Below are positions 25,859-35,027 of a DNA stretch of 64,000 nucleotides, piece after piece. Numbering within the stretch: position 1 is the first letter of the stretch; each line of letters begins with the position of its first letter. Location: NCBI GenBank assembly GCA_965267475.1, contig OZ254079.1:2666001-2730000 (forward strand), read 5' to 3'. The DNA is from JBCBKU01 sp965267475 (lineage in GTDB: Bacteria; Pseudomonadota; Alphaproteobacteria; Rhodobacterales; Rhodobacteraceae). The notes under the pieces are model-generated. The model was not told the origin of the DNA. It did not search any database and saw only the letters and a program-made list of their open reading frames with translations. The translations under genes were made by a program, and so were the position numbers.

Positions 25859-26749
25859 TCAGAAGCCGATGGAGGTCAGGTATTTGGCATTGTACGTCGC
25901 ATCGGCCAGGGGATCAGACGTGCCAAGCGTCGGGTCGATATCCTGTTCGACCGTGCACCAGCCTTCGAACCCATTGTCCAGAAGCACCTGTCGGACCGCC
26001 GGAAAATCCACATCGCCCAGGCCGAGCTTGCAGAAGATCCCTTGCCCGCACGCGTCATAGAACCCGGTGCTGTTGGCAATCGCATCAGCCTTCACCGCCG
26101 GATCGATGTCCTTGAAATGCATATAGGAAATGCGTCCGATATGCTTTTTCATGAAGGCCACGGGATCAAACCCGGCATAGGAATGGTGGCCTGTGTCGAA
26201 GCAGATCTTGAGGATCGCTTCGTCGACTTCTTCCAGAAGCTGTTCCAACTCAGGCTCGAAGTCCATGAAGCCCGCTGCGTGGGCGTGGATGCCCACGGTC
26301 AGCCCGGCGTCTGTGCCCATCTTGGCTACATGTTCGATCCGGCCTTTGAAGGTCTCCCACTCCGCCGTATCCATCTTTTCAGCCGCATCCCAACGGCCCG
26401 CCGTCGGTGCCCGCCGGGGCGAGATGGAATCGATCAGCACCAGATGTTTCGCGCCATGGGCGTTCAGAGCCGCAATCGTGCGCTCCGAGCCGTCAAGCAC
26501 ATCATCCCACTGATCCGGATCATGGAAGGGCCGGAAGACAACGCCGCCGATCAGCGTCTGGCCATGTTCGGCCAGCGCATCCGCCACCTGCGGCGGATCC
26601 TCGGGCATGAACCCCACGGGGCCCAATTCGATCCCCTTAAAGCCCGCTTCCGCATTTTCGCGGATCACGTCCCGCCAATCGGGGTTGCGCGGATCACCCG
26701 CAAATTCCACCCCCCAGGAACAGGGGGCATTGCCGATCTGAATGGTCAT
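25859..26749 (-). CDS. iolE: IolE/MocC-like inosose dehydratase (TIM barrel)
   Basis: A 296-residue protein of the sugar phosphate isomerase/epimerase superfamily. In inositol catabolism IolE dehydrates 2-keto-myo-inositol to the trihydroxycyclohexane-1,2-dione used by IolD. The sequence begins I-Q-I-G-N-A-P-C-S-W-G-V-E-F and has metal-site candidates in D-T-G-H-H-S-Y and M-H-F-K-D, and W-C-T-V-E-Q-D near residue 260. ATG 26749 overlaps the upstream stop (ATGA); a longer start at 26785 is possible but unnecessary. The alternative is a related MocC-type isomerase. Confidence 0.75.
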   Translation of the reverse strand: MTIQIGNAPCSWGVEFAGDPRNPDWRDVIRENAEAGFKGIELGPVGFMPEDPPQVADALAEHGQTLIGGVVFRPFHDPDQWDDVLDGSERTIAALNAHGAKHLVLIDSISPRRAPTAGRWDAAEKMDTAEWETFKGRIEHVAKMGTDAGLTVGIHAHAAGFMDFEPELEQLLEEVDEAILKICFDTGHHSYAGFDPVAFMKKHIGRISYMHFKDIDPAVKADAIANSTGFYDACGQGIFCKLGLGDVDFPAVRQVLLDNGFEGWCTVEQDIDPTLGTSDPLADATYNAKYLTSIGF

Positions 26750-27867
26750 GGGGTCCCCCCGTCGATTTCGTCGATTTTGGTCCAACGCCGCTCGGCGTGG
26801 CTGATCCGGGCGGCTGCGGCGACACGTGACACCTCAAGCCCGTCGCGGAACGTGGGCCAGCGATTTTCGCGGCCCGCAATCGCCTCAAGAAAGTCCTTCG
26901 CCTCGATGATGATCTGATCCTGATACCCGGTGCCGTGACCCGGACCCTGACAGAAGGCAAGATAATCTGGATGGGCCGGTCCGGTCAGGATTTTCTTGAA
27001 CCCGCGCTCGGCGTGGTTCTCGGACTCATCATAGAACCAGATCGCGTTCTGATCTTCCTGATCGAAGCGGATCGCACCCTTTGTGCCAAAGATTTCATAG
27101 GCATAGCCCATCTTCCGCCCCGTGGCCGTCCGGCAGGCGGTGATGTGGCCGGAAACGCCCGAGGCGAACCGCACCATCATCTGGACCTGATCGTCATTCG
27201 TGACCGGAATGCCGTTCCGCTCGGGGTACACGGTTTCCATCACAGCGTTCAGTTCCTCAATCGGGCCCATCAGTCCAAGCGCCTGATTGATCGCATGGGG
27301 GGCAAGATCGCCCAGACATCCGTTCGCCTCTCCCTGGTACCGCCACGCTGTCGCGGGCCCCTCACCCGGATCGTTGTGGAAGTCTTCCATATGCTCGCCT
27401 CGGAACCAGGTGATCTGGCCCAGCCGTCCTTCGGCGATCAGCTGGCGGGCAAACTGTGAGGCAGGCGTGCGAATGTAATTGAAACCGATCATGTTGACCT
27501 GACCCGACGCCTCTGCCGCTGCAACCATCGCGCGGGCATCGTCGATCGACGCACCAAGAGGCTTTTCGCAGAACACTGGCTTGCCCGCCGCGAAAGCCGC
27601 TTCGGCCACCGCACGGTGCGTGGCCTGAGGCGAGGCGATGACGACCGCCTGCACTTCGGGATCGGCCACCACGACCTGCCAATCCGCCGCCGCTTTCTGG
27701 AAACCGTAGGCGGCGCGATAACGTTCCGACGATTCGGGGCTGGAGCCTGCCACCGACACCAGTTTCGGGCGAAGTTCGGTCCCGAACAGCGCACCGACGG
27801 AAGCCATGGCGACCGCATGGGCCTTGCCCATATAGCCACCGCCAACGATGCCTATACCAATCTCCAT
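26746..27867 (-). CDS. Gfo/Idh/MocA oxidoreductase, first gene of the leftward inositol operon
   Basis: A 373-residue NAD(P)-dependent dehydrogenase. Rossmann motif G-I-V-G-G-G-Y-M-G-K-A-H at residues ~6-17, then A-S-P-Q-A-T-H and F-C-E-K-P-L near residue 96. The C-terminal domain has G-D-L-A-P-H-A-I-N near residue 187. It probably oxidises a polyol or inositol-type sugar. ATG 27867 has GGGAGG upstream; an apparent longer frame to 28161 runs through the promoter and is rejected. Its start lies 21 bp from the LacI palindrome, so it is expected to be co-regulated with the divergent iolD operon. Confidence 0.87.
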   Translation of the reverse strand: MEIGIGIVGGGYMGKAHAVAMASVGALFGTELRPKLVSVAGSSPESSERYRAAYGFQKAAADWQVVVADPEVQAVVIASPQATHRAVAEAAFAAGKPVFCEKPLGASIDDARAMVAAAEASGQVNMIGFNYIRTPASQFARQLIAEGRLGQITWFRGEHMEDFHNDPGEGPATAWRYQGEANGCLGDLAPHAINQALGLMGPIEELNAVMETVYPERNGIPVTNDDQVQMMVRFASGVSGHITACRTATGRKMGYAYEIFGTKGAIRFDQEDQNAIWFYDESENHAERGFKKILTGPAHPDYLAFCQGPGHGTGYQDQIIIEAKDFLEAIAGRENRWPTFRDGLEVSRVAAAARISHAERRWTKIDEIDGGTP

Positions 27868-27887
27868 GGCGTCCTCCCAAAAACCGA

Positions 27888-27903
27888 TTGCAACCGGTTG
27901 CAA
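27888..27903. promoter_or_regulatory. LacI operator in the divergent inositol promoter region
   Basis: TTGCAACCGGTTGCAA is a perfect 16-bp palindrome, identical in core to the site in front of the lacI-family gene at 21960. It lies in the 115-nt region between the leftward Gfo/Idh-iolE operon and rightward iolDCB-aldolase operon, close to the leftward start, so one site could control both. Confidence 0.82.
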
Positions 27904-27982
27904 AACGAGTACAGTCCATTTTGCCCGGTGGTCAATGCCGAAAAGAGCAGCCACCCCAAGAAATCGGCCTAGGGAGGATCCG

Positions 27983-29854
27983 GTGAGCTCGGAAAGCGGG
28001 ACAATCCGTCTGACGACGGCGCAGGCCATCGTGCGTTGGCTGAATGCGCAATTCATCGACATCGATGGGGTCCGGACCCGCATCTGCGGCGGCGGCTTTG
28101 GAATCTTTGGCCATGGCAACGTGACCTGCCTGGGCGAGGCGCTGTACGACCACAAGGACACCCTGCCGCTTTACCGCGGGCAGAACGAACAGGGCATGGG
28201 CTTCGCGGCGGCGGCCTATGCGAAATACCACCTGCGGCGGCGCTTCATGTTCTGCACAGCCTCTGCCGGGCCCGGCACGGCGAACCTGCTGACGTCGGCG
28301 GCCCTCGCCCATGCCAACCGCCTGCCCGTCCTGATGCTCTGTGGCGATGCATTCCTGACCCGCTTGCCCGATCCCGTCCTGCAACAGCTTGAGCATTTCG
28401 GGAACCCGACCTTTGGCGTCAACGACGCCTTCAAGGCGGTCAGCCGGTATTGGGACCGGATCACCCATCCGGCCCAGGTCATTCAATCCCTGCCTGCAGC
28501 GCTGGCGACCATGTTGGACCCCGCTGATTGCGGGCCGGCCTTCATCGGGTTGCCACAAGATGTGCAGGGTTGGACCTATGACTATCCTGAAGTGTTTTTC
28601 GAAGAACGGACCCACAGGATCCGTCGCCAATCCCCCGATACAGAAGAAGTTTCGGCCGCAGCAGGCCTTCTCGCCACCGCCGAGCGACCAGTGATCATCG
28701 CGGGCGGTGGCGTCCAGTATTCAGGGGCGGTCGCGGAGCTCACCGCATTTGCCGAGGCGCATCAGATCCCGGTCATCGAGACCATTGCAGGCCGCGCCAA
28801 CATGGTCGCCACCCATGACTTGAACATCGGCCCGGTGGGCGTCACGGGTTCGGACAGCGCCAATGCGGTGGCTGAGGCGGCAGACGTGATCCTGGCTGTT
28901 GGGACGCGGTTGCAAGACTTCACCACCGGGTCCTGGACCGCCTTCGCCAAGGACGCAAAGCTGATCGGCTTGAATGCGGCGCGCCACGACGCGCAAAAGC
29001 ACCTGTCGTTGACTGTCGTGGGGGATGCGAAACTGGGAATAGGTGCGCTTGGCGCCACCATAGGCGGTTACAAAGCACCCGAAAGCTGGACCGGTTTCGC
29101 CAGGGACGAACGCACCAAGTGGGACGCTTACGTCGCCGAGAACGTGCGCCCCGGGAACCGGCCGAGTTCCTATGCGCAAGCCATCGGCATCGTAAACGAT
29201 CTTTGCGGCCCGCGCGACCGCGTCGTGGCCGCCGCGGGGGGCCTTCCTGCCGAGGTGACGGCGAACTGGCGGACCCTCGATATCGGCACGGTTGATGTCG
29301 AATTTGGGTTTTCCTGCATGGGGTACGAGATTGCGGGCGGCTGGGGTGCCCGCATCGCCCAAGCTGAGCAGGAACCAGATCAGGACACCATCATCCTCAC
29401 AGGCGACGGGTCGTATCTTTTGATGAACTCTGACATCTATTCTTCTGTTCTGACAGGAAAAAAATTGATCGTTCTGGTGCTCGACAATGGTGGATTTGCC
29501 GTCATCAACAAGCTTCAGAACAACACCGGCAACGAAAGCTTCAATAACCTCTTCGCAGACACGCCCACCGTGGACGACCCTTTTGCCGTGGACTTCGCGG
29601 CGCATGCCGCCGCCATGGGCGCAAATGCCGAGAAAGTCGACAACCCGACTGAGCTGGCCGAGGCCTTCAAACGCGCGAAGGCCGCCGACAAGACTTCTGT
29701 CATCGTCATGAATGTCGATGCGTATGAAGGCTGGACGACCGAGGGCCACACCTGGTGGGAGGTCGGCACTCCTCATATCACCGAGCATGACAAAGTGCGC
29801 GCAGCCCATGAAGACTGGGAATCCTCCCGCGTCAAACAGCGGAAAGGTGTCTGA
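27983..29854 (+). CDS. iolD: 3D-(3,5/4)-trihydroxycyclohexane-1,2-dione hydrolase
   Basis: ThDP-dependent enzyme that opens the inositol-derived ring to 5-deoxy-glucuronate. The 623 residues show the ThDP fold: N-terminal R-G-Q-N-E-Q-G-M-G-F-A with the catalytic-type Glu, and C-terminal T-G-D-G-S-Y-L-L-M-N-S-D ending near V-L-D-N-G-G, the Mg/ThDP motif. The start is GTG 27983 because AGGGAGGA lies 5-6 nt upstream; the upstream in-frame extension would run through the promoter. Its stop shares TGATG with iolC. First gene of the rightward operon. Confidence 0.95.
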   Translation: MSSESGTIRLTTAQAIVRWLNAQFIDIDGVRTRICGGGFGIFGHGNVTCLGEALYDHKDTLPLYRGQNEQGMGFAAAAYAKYHLRRRFMFCTASAGPGTANLLTSAALAHANRLPVLMLCGDAFLTRLPDPVLQQLEHFGNPTFGVNDAFKAVSRYWDRITHPAQVIQSLPAALATMLDPADCGPAFIGLPQDVQGWTYDYPEVFFEERTHRIRRQSPDTEEVSAAAGLLATAERPVIIAGGGVQYSGAVAELTAFAEAHQIPVIETIAGRANMVATHDLNIGPVGVTGSDSANAVAEAADVILAVGTRLQDFTTGSWTAFAKDAKLIGLNAARHDAQKHLSLTVVGDAKLGIGALGATIGGYKAPESWTGFARDERTKWDAYVAENVRPGNRPSSYAQAIGIVNDLCGPRDRVVAAAGGLPAEVTANWRTLDIGTVDVEFGFSCMGYEIAGGWGARIAQAEQEPDQDTIILTGDGSYLLMNSDIYSSVLTGKKLIVLVLDNGGFAVINKLQNNTGNESFNNLFADTPTVDDPFAVDFAAHAAAMGANAEKVDNPTELAEAFKRAKAADKTSVIVMNVDAYEGWTTEGHTWWEVGTPHITEHDKVRAAHEDWESSRVKQRKGV

Positions 29855-30846
29855 TGCCGGGGTATGAGGCGCTTCTGGCTGGCATCGCCCGGAACAATTT
29901 CGTGGTGTTCGGCCGCGCGGGAATGGATTTCTTTGCCGACCCGCCGGGCACTCCCGCAGAGGAAGCGCAAGTTTTTCGCTCCGGACTTGGCGGATCCTCC
30001 GCCAATATCGCGGCTGGGATCTGCAAGCTGGGCGGTCAGGCCGCGCTGGTCACCTCGGTCTCGGATGATGCCGTGGGCCGCTTTTGCGTCAATGAACTCC
30101 ACCGCTACGGCGTTGACACGCAGTATTGCCGCGTGCTCGGCGGCGAATACCGGTCGTCTTTGGCCGTCTATGAATCGAAGATCGAAGACTTCCAGCTTGT
30201 CATCTATCGGAACGGCGCAGTCGATTTTCAGGTGACGGAAGATGACGTGGACCGCGTCGATTATTCGGCCTATGGCGCGCTGGTTACTGCGGGCACCGTC
30301 TTTGCTGCCGAGCCGTCGCGCGCCGCCACGTTTAAGGCCTTCGAGAACGCGAAAGCCGCCGGCATACCGGTGATCTTCGATATCGACTATCGCCCCTATT
30401 CCTGGCCCTCGCCCGAAGTTGCCTCGGACGTGCTCAGCCGAGCCGGTGCCATGGCGGACATGATTGTCGGCAATGATGAGGAATTCGGCTTCATGGCCGG
30501 TGGCATCGAAAAAGGCCGTGCCATGGCCGAAGATCTGGCACAGACCTCAGCCGGGATCGTTGTCTACAAGATGGGCGAAAAGGGTGCCGTGACCTTTGCG
30601 AATGGCGAAGAAATCACGACCGGCATCTACCCGGTCAAGGCACTGAAACCCAACGGCGCGGGCGATGCCTTCATGTCCGGCCTTCTGGCCTCGATCGCCG
30701 ATGGCAACCCGCTGCGTGACGCAATCCTGCGCGGATCGGCCTCAGCCTCGATAGTCGTCTCGAAACCGGGTTGCGCGCCGTCCCTGCCCGATCCCCAAAC
30801 GCTTTCCGATTTTCTGGCCGATCATCCCGGCCCGACCCACGCCTGA
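29854..30846 (+). CDS. iolC: 5-dehydro-2-deoxygluconokinase
   Basis: PfkB-family sugar kinase that phosphorylates 2-deoxy-5-keto-gluconate in inositol breakdown. The 330 residues contain the N-terminal substrate segment G-G-S-S-A-N-I-A near residue 48 and the C-terminal anion-hole/catalytic motif N-G-A-G-D-A-F-M-S-G near residue 268, with Asp as the base. Start ATG overlaps the iolD stop by one base. Operon position and fold agree with IolC; a different PfkB specificity is unlikely here. Confidence 0.92.
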   Translation: MPGYEALLAGIARNNFVVFGRAGMDFFADPPGTPAEEAQVFRSGLGGSSANIAAGICKLGGQAALVTSVSDDAVGRFCVNELHRYGVDTQYCRVLGGEYRSSLAVYESKIEDFQLVIYRNGAVDFQVTEDDVDRVDYSAYGALVTAGTVFAAEPSRAATFKAFENAKAAGIPVIFDIDYRPYSWPSPEVASDVLSRAGAMADMIVGNDEEFGFMAGGIEKGRAMAEDLAQTSAGIVVYKMGEKGAVTFANGEEITTGIYPVKALKPNGAGDAFMSGLLASIADGNPLRDAILRGSASASIVVSKPGCAPSLPDPQTLSDFLADHPGPTHA

Positions 30847-30858
30847 AGGACCAAACCG

Positions 30859-31698
30859 ATGCATATCCCGCCCTATGACAATGCCAATCAGCCGATCGTG
30901 GATGTGGAGAATGCGACGGTCCCGCTGAATTACTTCAACATCGTCAAGTTGAAAGCGGGTGAGACGTTTACCTACGCCACGCCGGGCTATGAAACCTGCA
31001 TCGTTCCGGCAACGGGCACCGTGGATGTGACCGTAGGCGGGTTTTCAGCGGCCGATCTGGGCGGGCGCGGCGTCGATGTCTGGGACGGTGAGCCTGAAGG
31101 CGTCTATGTCCCGTCGGGGACCGAAGCGACAATCACCGCCCGGACCGATACCGAAACCTTCATCGCGGGTGCCAAGTTCGATCAGGTGCTAGAGCCGTTT
31201 GCCGTGCGCGCAGACGAACTCGACCTTGTCCAATACGGATCCGACGACACCAAGACCCACCGCAAGATCAAGCACATCCTTGGCCAGAAGCAGAAGGATC
31301 AGGTCGGGCGGCTTTTGGTTTCGGAACTCTATACCGTCGGCCAGGGCGGCTGGTCGGGCTTTCCATCGCACAAGCACGACACTGACCGGATGCCGGACGA
31401 GACCCGGCACGATGAGACCTATAACTTCCGGTTCCGCCCGAATTACGGGTCCGGCGTCCAGATGCTGCAACGGGTCGATAACGAACCGGGCGATGCCTAT
31501 CACATCGTCGATGGCTCAACGATCTGCCTCGACAAAGGTTATCATCCCTGCTGCGTCCTGCCGGGCTATGAGATGTACTATTTCACGATCCTTGGCGGGC
31601 TCAGCCAGCGGCCGCTTGTCCAGTACTTCCAACCGACCCATGCCGAGCAACTGCACACCATTCCCGGCATTCTGGACATGGTGGCCAAGTTCAAATGA
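30859..31698 (+). CDS. iolB: 5-deoxy-glucuronate isomerase
   Basis: Cupin-type isomerase that converts 5-deoxy-glucuronate to 2-deoxy-5-keto-gluconate, between IolD and IolC. The 279 residues show metal-ligand candidates in P-S-H-K-H-D (residues ~170-175) followed by D-E-T-Y and the Y-H-P-C-C-V-L-P-G-Y-E-M-Y-Y segment near residue 226, all typical of IolB. It lies 12 nt after iolC and overlaps the aldolase gene by 4 nt (ATGA). Confidence 0.95.
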   Translation: MHIPPYDNANQPIVDVENATVPLNYFNIVKLKAGETFTYATPGYETCIVPATGTVDVTVGGFSAADLGGRGVDVWDGEPEGVYVPSGTEATITARTDTETFIAGAKFDQVLEPFAVRADELDLVQYGSDDTKTHRKIKHILGQKQKDQVGRLLVSELYTVGQGGWSGFPSHKHDTDRMPDETRHDETYNFRFRPNYGSGVQMLQRVDNEPGDAYHIVDGSTICLDKGYHPCCVLPGYEMYYFTILGGLSQRPLVQYFQPTHAEQLHTIPGILDMVAKFK

Positions 31699-32525
31699 CC
31701 CTTGCGACCCTGGCCGAGGTCCTTCAACCCGCAATAACCGGCGGCTATGCGGTGGGTGGGCTTGTTTGCCTCGGCTGGGAAGACATGCGCGCCTATGCCC
31801 GCGCGGCTGAGGCGGAAGGATGCCCCGTGATCCTGCAAGCCGGGCCGTCCTGCCGAGCGCATACACCGCTTCCGGTTCTGGGCAAGATGTTCCGGACACT
31901 CGCCGAAGACGTGGCGGTCCCTGTCGTCGCCCACCTCGATCACGGCTACGACCCCGAGGAATGCCGCATCGCGTTGGAAAGCGGGTTCACCAGCCTGATG
32001 TTCGATGGATCCAAACTGCCGTTGCAGGAGAACATCGACCAGACGGCGGCAATTGCCGCGATGGCCCATGGCGCCGGAATATCCTGTGAAGGCGAGATCG
32101 GATTTGTGGGCTATGCCGCCGGGGCAGAATCCAAAGGCACCGATCCGGAAGAAGCCCAGACCTTTGCGCGCGAAACGCAAGTCGACGCCATGGCGATCTC
32201 GGTCGGCAATGTGCATCTGCAAGAAAACAAGGAAGGCGGTCTGGACGAAGCCCGCATTCGCGAAATCGAGGCTTTGACCGACACGCCTCTCGTGATCCAC
32301 GGCGGATCGGGCGTTCCGATGGCCCAGCGCACGCATCTCGCCCGAACATCGAAGATCTGCAAATATAACGTTGGGACGGAACTGCGCATGGCCTTTGGCA
32401 GGGAACTACGCGCCGCGCTCGACAAAGATCCCGCGCGCTTTGACCGCGTGCAGATCCTGAAGGACATCGAAGCACCCTTAGAGACGGCCGCCCGCCAGGT
32501 CCTTCGAGCCTTCAAGCCCGCCTGA
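31695..32525 (+). CDS. iolJ: class II aldolase, probably 6-phospho-5-dehydro-2-deoxy-gluconate aldolase
   Basis: A 276-residue zinc aldolase of the FbaA/GatY/KbaY/IolJ family. Motifs: V-A-H-L-D-H-G-Y-D (metal His), S-L-M-F-D-G-S-K-L-P near residue 97, E-G-E-I-G-F-V-G (metal Glu), and H-G-G-S-G-V-P near residue 201 (metal His plus phosphate loop). In this operon it should cleave the phosphorylated IolC product to malonate semialdehyde and dihydroxyacetone phosphate. Sequence alone cannot exclude fructose- or tagatose-bisphosphate activity. Last gene of the operon; a long hairpin lies 120 nt downstream. Confidence 0.85.
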   Translation: MTLATLAEVLQPAITGGYAVGGLVCLGWEDMRAYARAAEAEGCPVILQAGPSCRAHTPLPVLGKMFRTLAEDVAVPVVAHLDHGYDPEECRIALESGFTSLMFDGSKLPLQENIDQTAAIAAMAHGAGISCEGEIGFVGYAAGAESKGTDPEEAQTFARETQVDAMAISVGNVHLQENKEGGLDEARIREIEALTDTPLVIHGGSGVPMAQRTHLARTSKICKYNVGTELRMAFGRELRAALDKDPARFDRVQILKDIEAPLETAARQVLRAFKPA

Positions 32526-32645
32526 CCGCAGCAATCGTCTCGAAACCAATGGCAAGCGCGTGGGACAACCCCGCGCCGACCTGCGTCAGTCGCACCGACG
32601 CGCCGCCTTGGTATCGAGACACTCCTGGGGGGCATGTTCAAAGGC

Positions 32646-32698
32646 GGCCCTTTTTCGGGGCGCAGGGCGGACGGGTGGGTGCGCCCTGAAAAAGGGCC
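32646..32698. repeat. G-rich-loop hairpin repeat, copy 1
   Basis: A 19-bp stem (GGCCCTTTTTCGGGGCGCA, 32646-32664, with 32680-32698; one G-U position) encloses a 15-nt loop GGGCGGACGGGTGGG. It lies between the convergent iolJ and SLC13 genes, 2 nt from the latter's stop, so it can serve as a bidirectional terminator. The rest of the gap from 32526 holds nothing recognisable. Two more copies are at 39412 and 41525; in this copy the second G-run is broken (GGA). Confidence 0.85.
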
Positions 32699-32700
32699 CT

Positions 32701-34482
32701 TCAGACCAACGGCCAGATCACCGGAATCAGCGCCGACGCCAACAGCCCCACCGACAGGTTCAACGGAATTCCGATCTTCATGAAATCGGTGAACCTATAA
32801 CCGCCCGGACCGTAAACCAGCATATTGGTCTGGTAGCCGATGGGCGTGGCGAAACTGGCCGAGGCGGCCACCATCACCGCGATCACCAGGGGGCGTGGAT
32901 CGACCCCGATGGCCGCCGCCAGTCCGATGGCAATCGGCGTGACCACAACGGCCACCGCGTTGTTCGACACTAGTTCCGTCAGGAACGAGGTCATCAGGTA
33001 CACCGCCCAGACCAGCAGGAACGGCGGCAATCCGGCCAGAAATGGCGCGATGGCCTCAACAATCAGCCGCACCGCGCCCGAGGCCTCAAGCGCTGCCCCA
33101 ACGGCAAGCATCGCGAAGATCAGCGCCAGAAGGCGGCCGTCCACGAAACCAAAGGCTTCATCCGCATCGATGCACCGGGTGATCAGGACCACGGCGACCG
33201 CCACGACGGACAGCGCCAAGATCGGGGCCACCCCGATCGCCGCGAGCCCGACGATCCCGAACAATGCCAGCAAGGCCAGAGGGGCATGACCCCGCCGGTA
33301 GGCCCGCTCGGACGGTTGCGCCACATCCACCAGATCCATATCCGCGGCCAGACGCCGGATATCTTCCGGCGTCCCTTCCAAAAGCAGCGTGTCACCCACG
33401 CGCACCACGATCTCATCCAATTGCCGCCCGATATTCTGACTGCGTCGATGCACTGCGAGCGGGTACACCCCGTACCGGCGCCGCAGCCTAAGCGCGCCGA
33501 GCGACCGCCCCACCATCCGGCAACCCGGCGTGATCAGAACCTCGACCGTGGTCGTGGCGACCGAGGACACACGTTCGACCGGGCGCAGGCTTTTCGACGC
33601 TTGAAGCTCCAGAAGATCTGCCATGGCAGTCCGCAGCACCACGCGGTCCCCAGCCTCCAGCGCCACGGGCGCCAGATCGCGCCGAAGCGATGCGTCTCCC
33701 CTGAGCACATCGATTAGCCGCACCCCTTCCCGCTTGAACAGGTCGATCTCGCGCACCTTCTCGCCGATCAAGGGGCTGCCATCCGGGATCACCACCTCGG
33801 TGAAAAACTTCATCGCCGCCCGGTCGCCCAAAAGGCTCGCCATGCTGTCGCGGTCCGGCAAAAGCCGAGGACCGATGAACCTGAGATAGATCATGCCCCA
33901 GAGCACCAGAACGATCGCAAGCGGCGTCACTTCGAAGATCGAAAAGGCTTCCAACCCATTGGCACGGGCCACCCCATCCACCAGAAGATTTGTCGAGGTG
34001 CCGATCAATGTCAGCGTGCCCCCCAGGATCGCCGCATAGGACAGGGGGATTAGAAGTTTCGACGCACGCACCCCCATCTTTCGCGCAAGCTGCACGAAAA
34101 CCGGAATCATCACGACGACCACCGGCGTGTTTGACACGATGGCCGAGGCGAGGATGACAAATCCCATCAGCCCGCCCACGGCAAGAACAGGCTGCGTCTC
34201 GACCCGCGCTTCGGCAAATCGCGTGAAGGCCGCCAATGCCCCGGTTCGCACCAGCGCGCCCATCACGACGAACATCGCCGCAATCGTCCAGGGCGCGGGG
34301 TTGGACAGCACGTCGATCGCCGCCTGATATGGCAATACCCCGGTGACCAGCAGAACCGCCGCCCCGGCAATCGCCACAACCTCGGTCGGGTAAATCTCGC
34401 GCACGAAAAGCGCGAACATCGCGGCCACGACCAGAAGCGCGACAACGGCACTTTGCATCTCGGTCAGCGCAATCAGTTCCAT
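32701..34482 (-). CDS. SLC13-family permease with RCK_C domains
   Basis: A 593-residue inner-membrane anion-transporter-type protein with the same architecture as 20100..21878: a first membrane block with S-N-T-P-V-V-V-V-M-I-P, two TrkA_C domains (~200-375), and a second membrane block with S-N-N-A-V-A-V-V-V-T-P. Its substrate is unknown. Start ATG 34482 begins directly at the first hydrophobic helix; an in-frame ATG at 34512 would add ten residues, and neither has a strong ribosome-binding site. Its stop abuts hairpin repeat copy 1. Confidence 0.86.
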   Translation of the reverse strand: MELIALTEMQSAVVALLVVAAMFALFVREIYPTEVVAIAGAAVLLVTGVLPYQAAIDVLSNPAPWTIAAMFVVMGALVRTGALAAFTRFAEARVETQPVLAVGGLMGFVILASAIVSNTPVVVVMIPVFVQLARKMGVRASKLLIPLSYAAILGGTLTLIGTSTNLLVDGVARANGLEAFSIFEVTPLAIVLVLWGMIYLRFIGPRLLPDRDSMASLLGDRAAMKFFTEVVIPDGSPLIGEKVREIDLFKREGVRLIDVLRGDASLRRDLAPVALEAGDRVVLRTAMADLLELQASKSLRPVERVSSVATTTVEVLITPGCRMVGRSLGALRLRRRYGVYPLAVHRRSQNIGRQLDEIVVRVGDTLLLEGTPEDIRRLAADMDLVDVAQPSERAYRRGHAPLALLALFGIVGLAAIGVAPILALSVVAVAVVLITRCIDADEAFGFVDGRLLALIFAMLAVGAALEASGAVRLIVEAIAPFLAGLPPFLLVWAVYLMTSFLTELVSNNAVAVVVTPIAIGLAAAIGVDPRPLVIAVMVAASASFATPIGYQTNMLVYGPGGYRFTDFMKIGIPLNLSVGLLASALIPVIWPLV

Positions 34483-34717
34483 GATGGGACCCGAAAATGA
34501 AACATCGCGCACATCTACGCGGGTTCGGCGTGCGGGAACAAGACAAAGCGGCCCTGCCGATGGGCCATATCGGCCGTTCTCGCGGGGCTAACTCCCCGGA
34601 ACAACGAAGAAATCCCGGCGATCACCATTGGCTCTGTTTCCCGTGAGCCAAGTTTAGTCGCGGTCCCGGGCCTGCGTGCCTATCTAAGACGCAACGAACG
34701 AAAGACCTGACGACCCC

Positions 34718-34969
34718 ATGCCACAGCACCTGAACCCGACGCCAAAACCGCGCGCACTCTCCGTCTCGCTTGATCCACGGGACACGGGGCACGGCGTCAC
34801 AATGAACCTGTCGCTCGGCGGCGACCTTGTGGGTCCGGCTGGAGCCTTGTCCGGCCCGGTCCGGATCCACCGCATTTCGGTCGGATCCACCGCGATGCGC
34901 GGTGATCGACCAGGGAAAACAGGAATGGGTTTCGGTGGGCGTGCAGCCACCGTCGCCATCTTGGCGTAA
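34718..34969 (+). CDS. possible small hypothetical protein
   Basis: An 83-codon frame in the otherwise empty 34483-35028 interval. Translation is polar and Gly/Arg/Pro-rich with no signal peptide, membrane helix or known motif. Third-position G+C is only moderate and no clear ribosome-binding site precedes ATG 34718. A 7-bp inverted repeat TTGGCTC/GAGCCAA (34628-34634 / 34645-34651) lies upstream. It may well not be a gene; the region could be degenerate or regulatory sequence. Confidence 0.25.
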   Translation: MPQHLNPTPKPRALSVSLDPRDTGHGVTMNLSLGGDLVGPAGALSGPVRIHRISVGSTAMRGDRPGKTGMGFGGRAATVAILA

Positions 34970-34981
34970 ATGCTGCGCAAT

Positions 34982-35027
34982 CCTTGTGTCGGGAGAGGGT
35001 TGGTCACCAGCCCTCTCCTACACAAGG
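34982..35027. terminator. long hairpin next to the YmdB-like gene
   Basis: The arm 34982-35003 (CCTTGTGTCGGGAGAGGGTT plus GG) pairs with 35007-35027 around a 3-nt TCA loop, about 20 bp with one G-U pair and one bulge. It ends one base before the stop codon of 35029..35844, so it is the likely transcript end for that minus-strand operon. Confidence 0.65.

Noticed and set aside
24902..26917. 671-codon plus-strand open frame opposite the Gfo/Idh and IolE-like genes
   Set aside because: It is antisense to two well-supported genes with clear family motifs and coupled overlaps. Its translation is His/Arg-rich with no recognisable domain, typical of shadow frames in high-GC DNA.
26746..28161. 471-codon reading of the first Gfo/Idh gene
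   Set aside because: The extra 98 codons cover the LacI operator and the 5' part of iolD. ATG 27867 has a good ribosome-binding site and starts the Rossmann fold directly.
28721..29809. 362-codon minus-strand frame opposite iolD
   Set aside because: iolD is certain from ThDP motifs and operon structure; the antisense translation has no family features.
34684..35025. 113-codon minus-strand frame next to the YmdB-like gene
   Set aside because: It runs through the strong hairpin at 34982-35027, has no ribosome-binding site and no motif.
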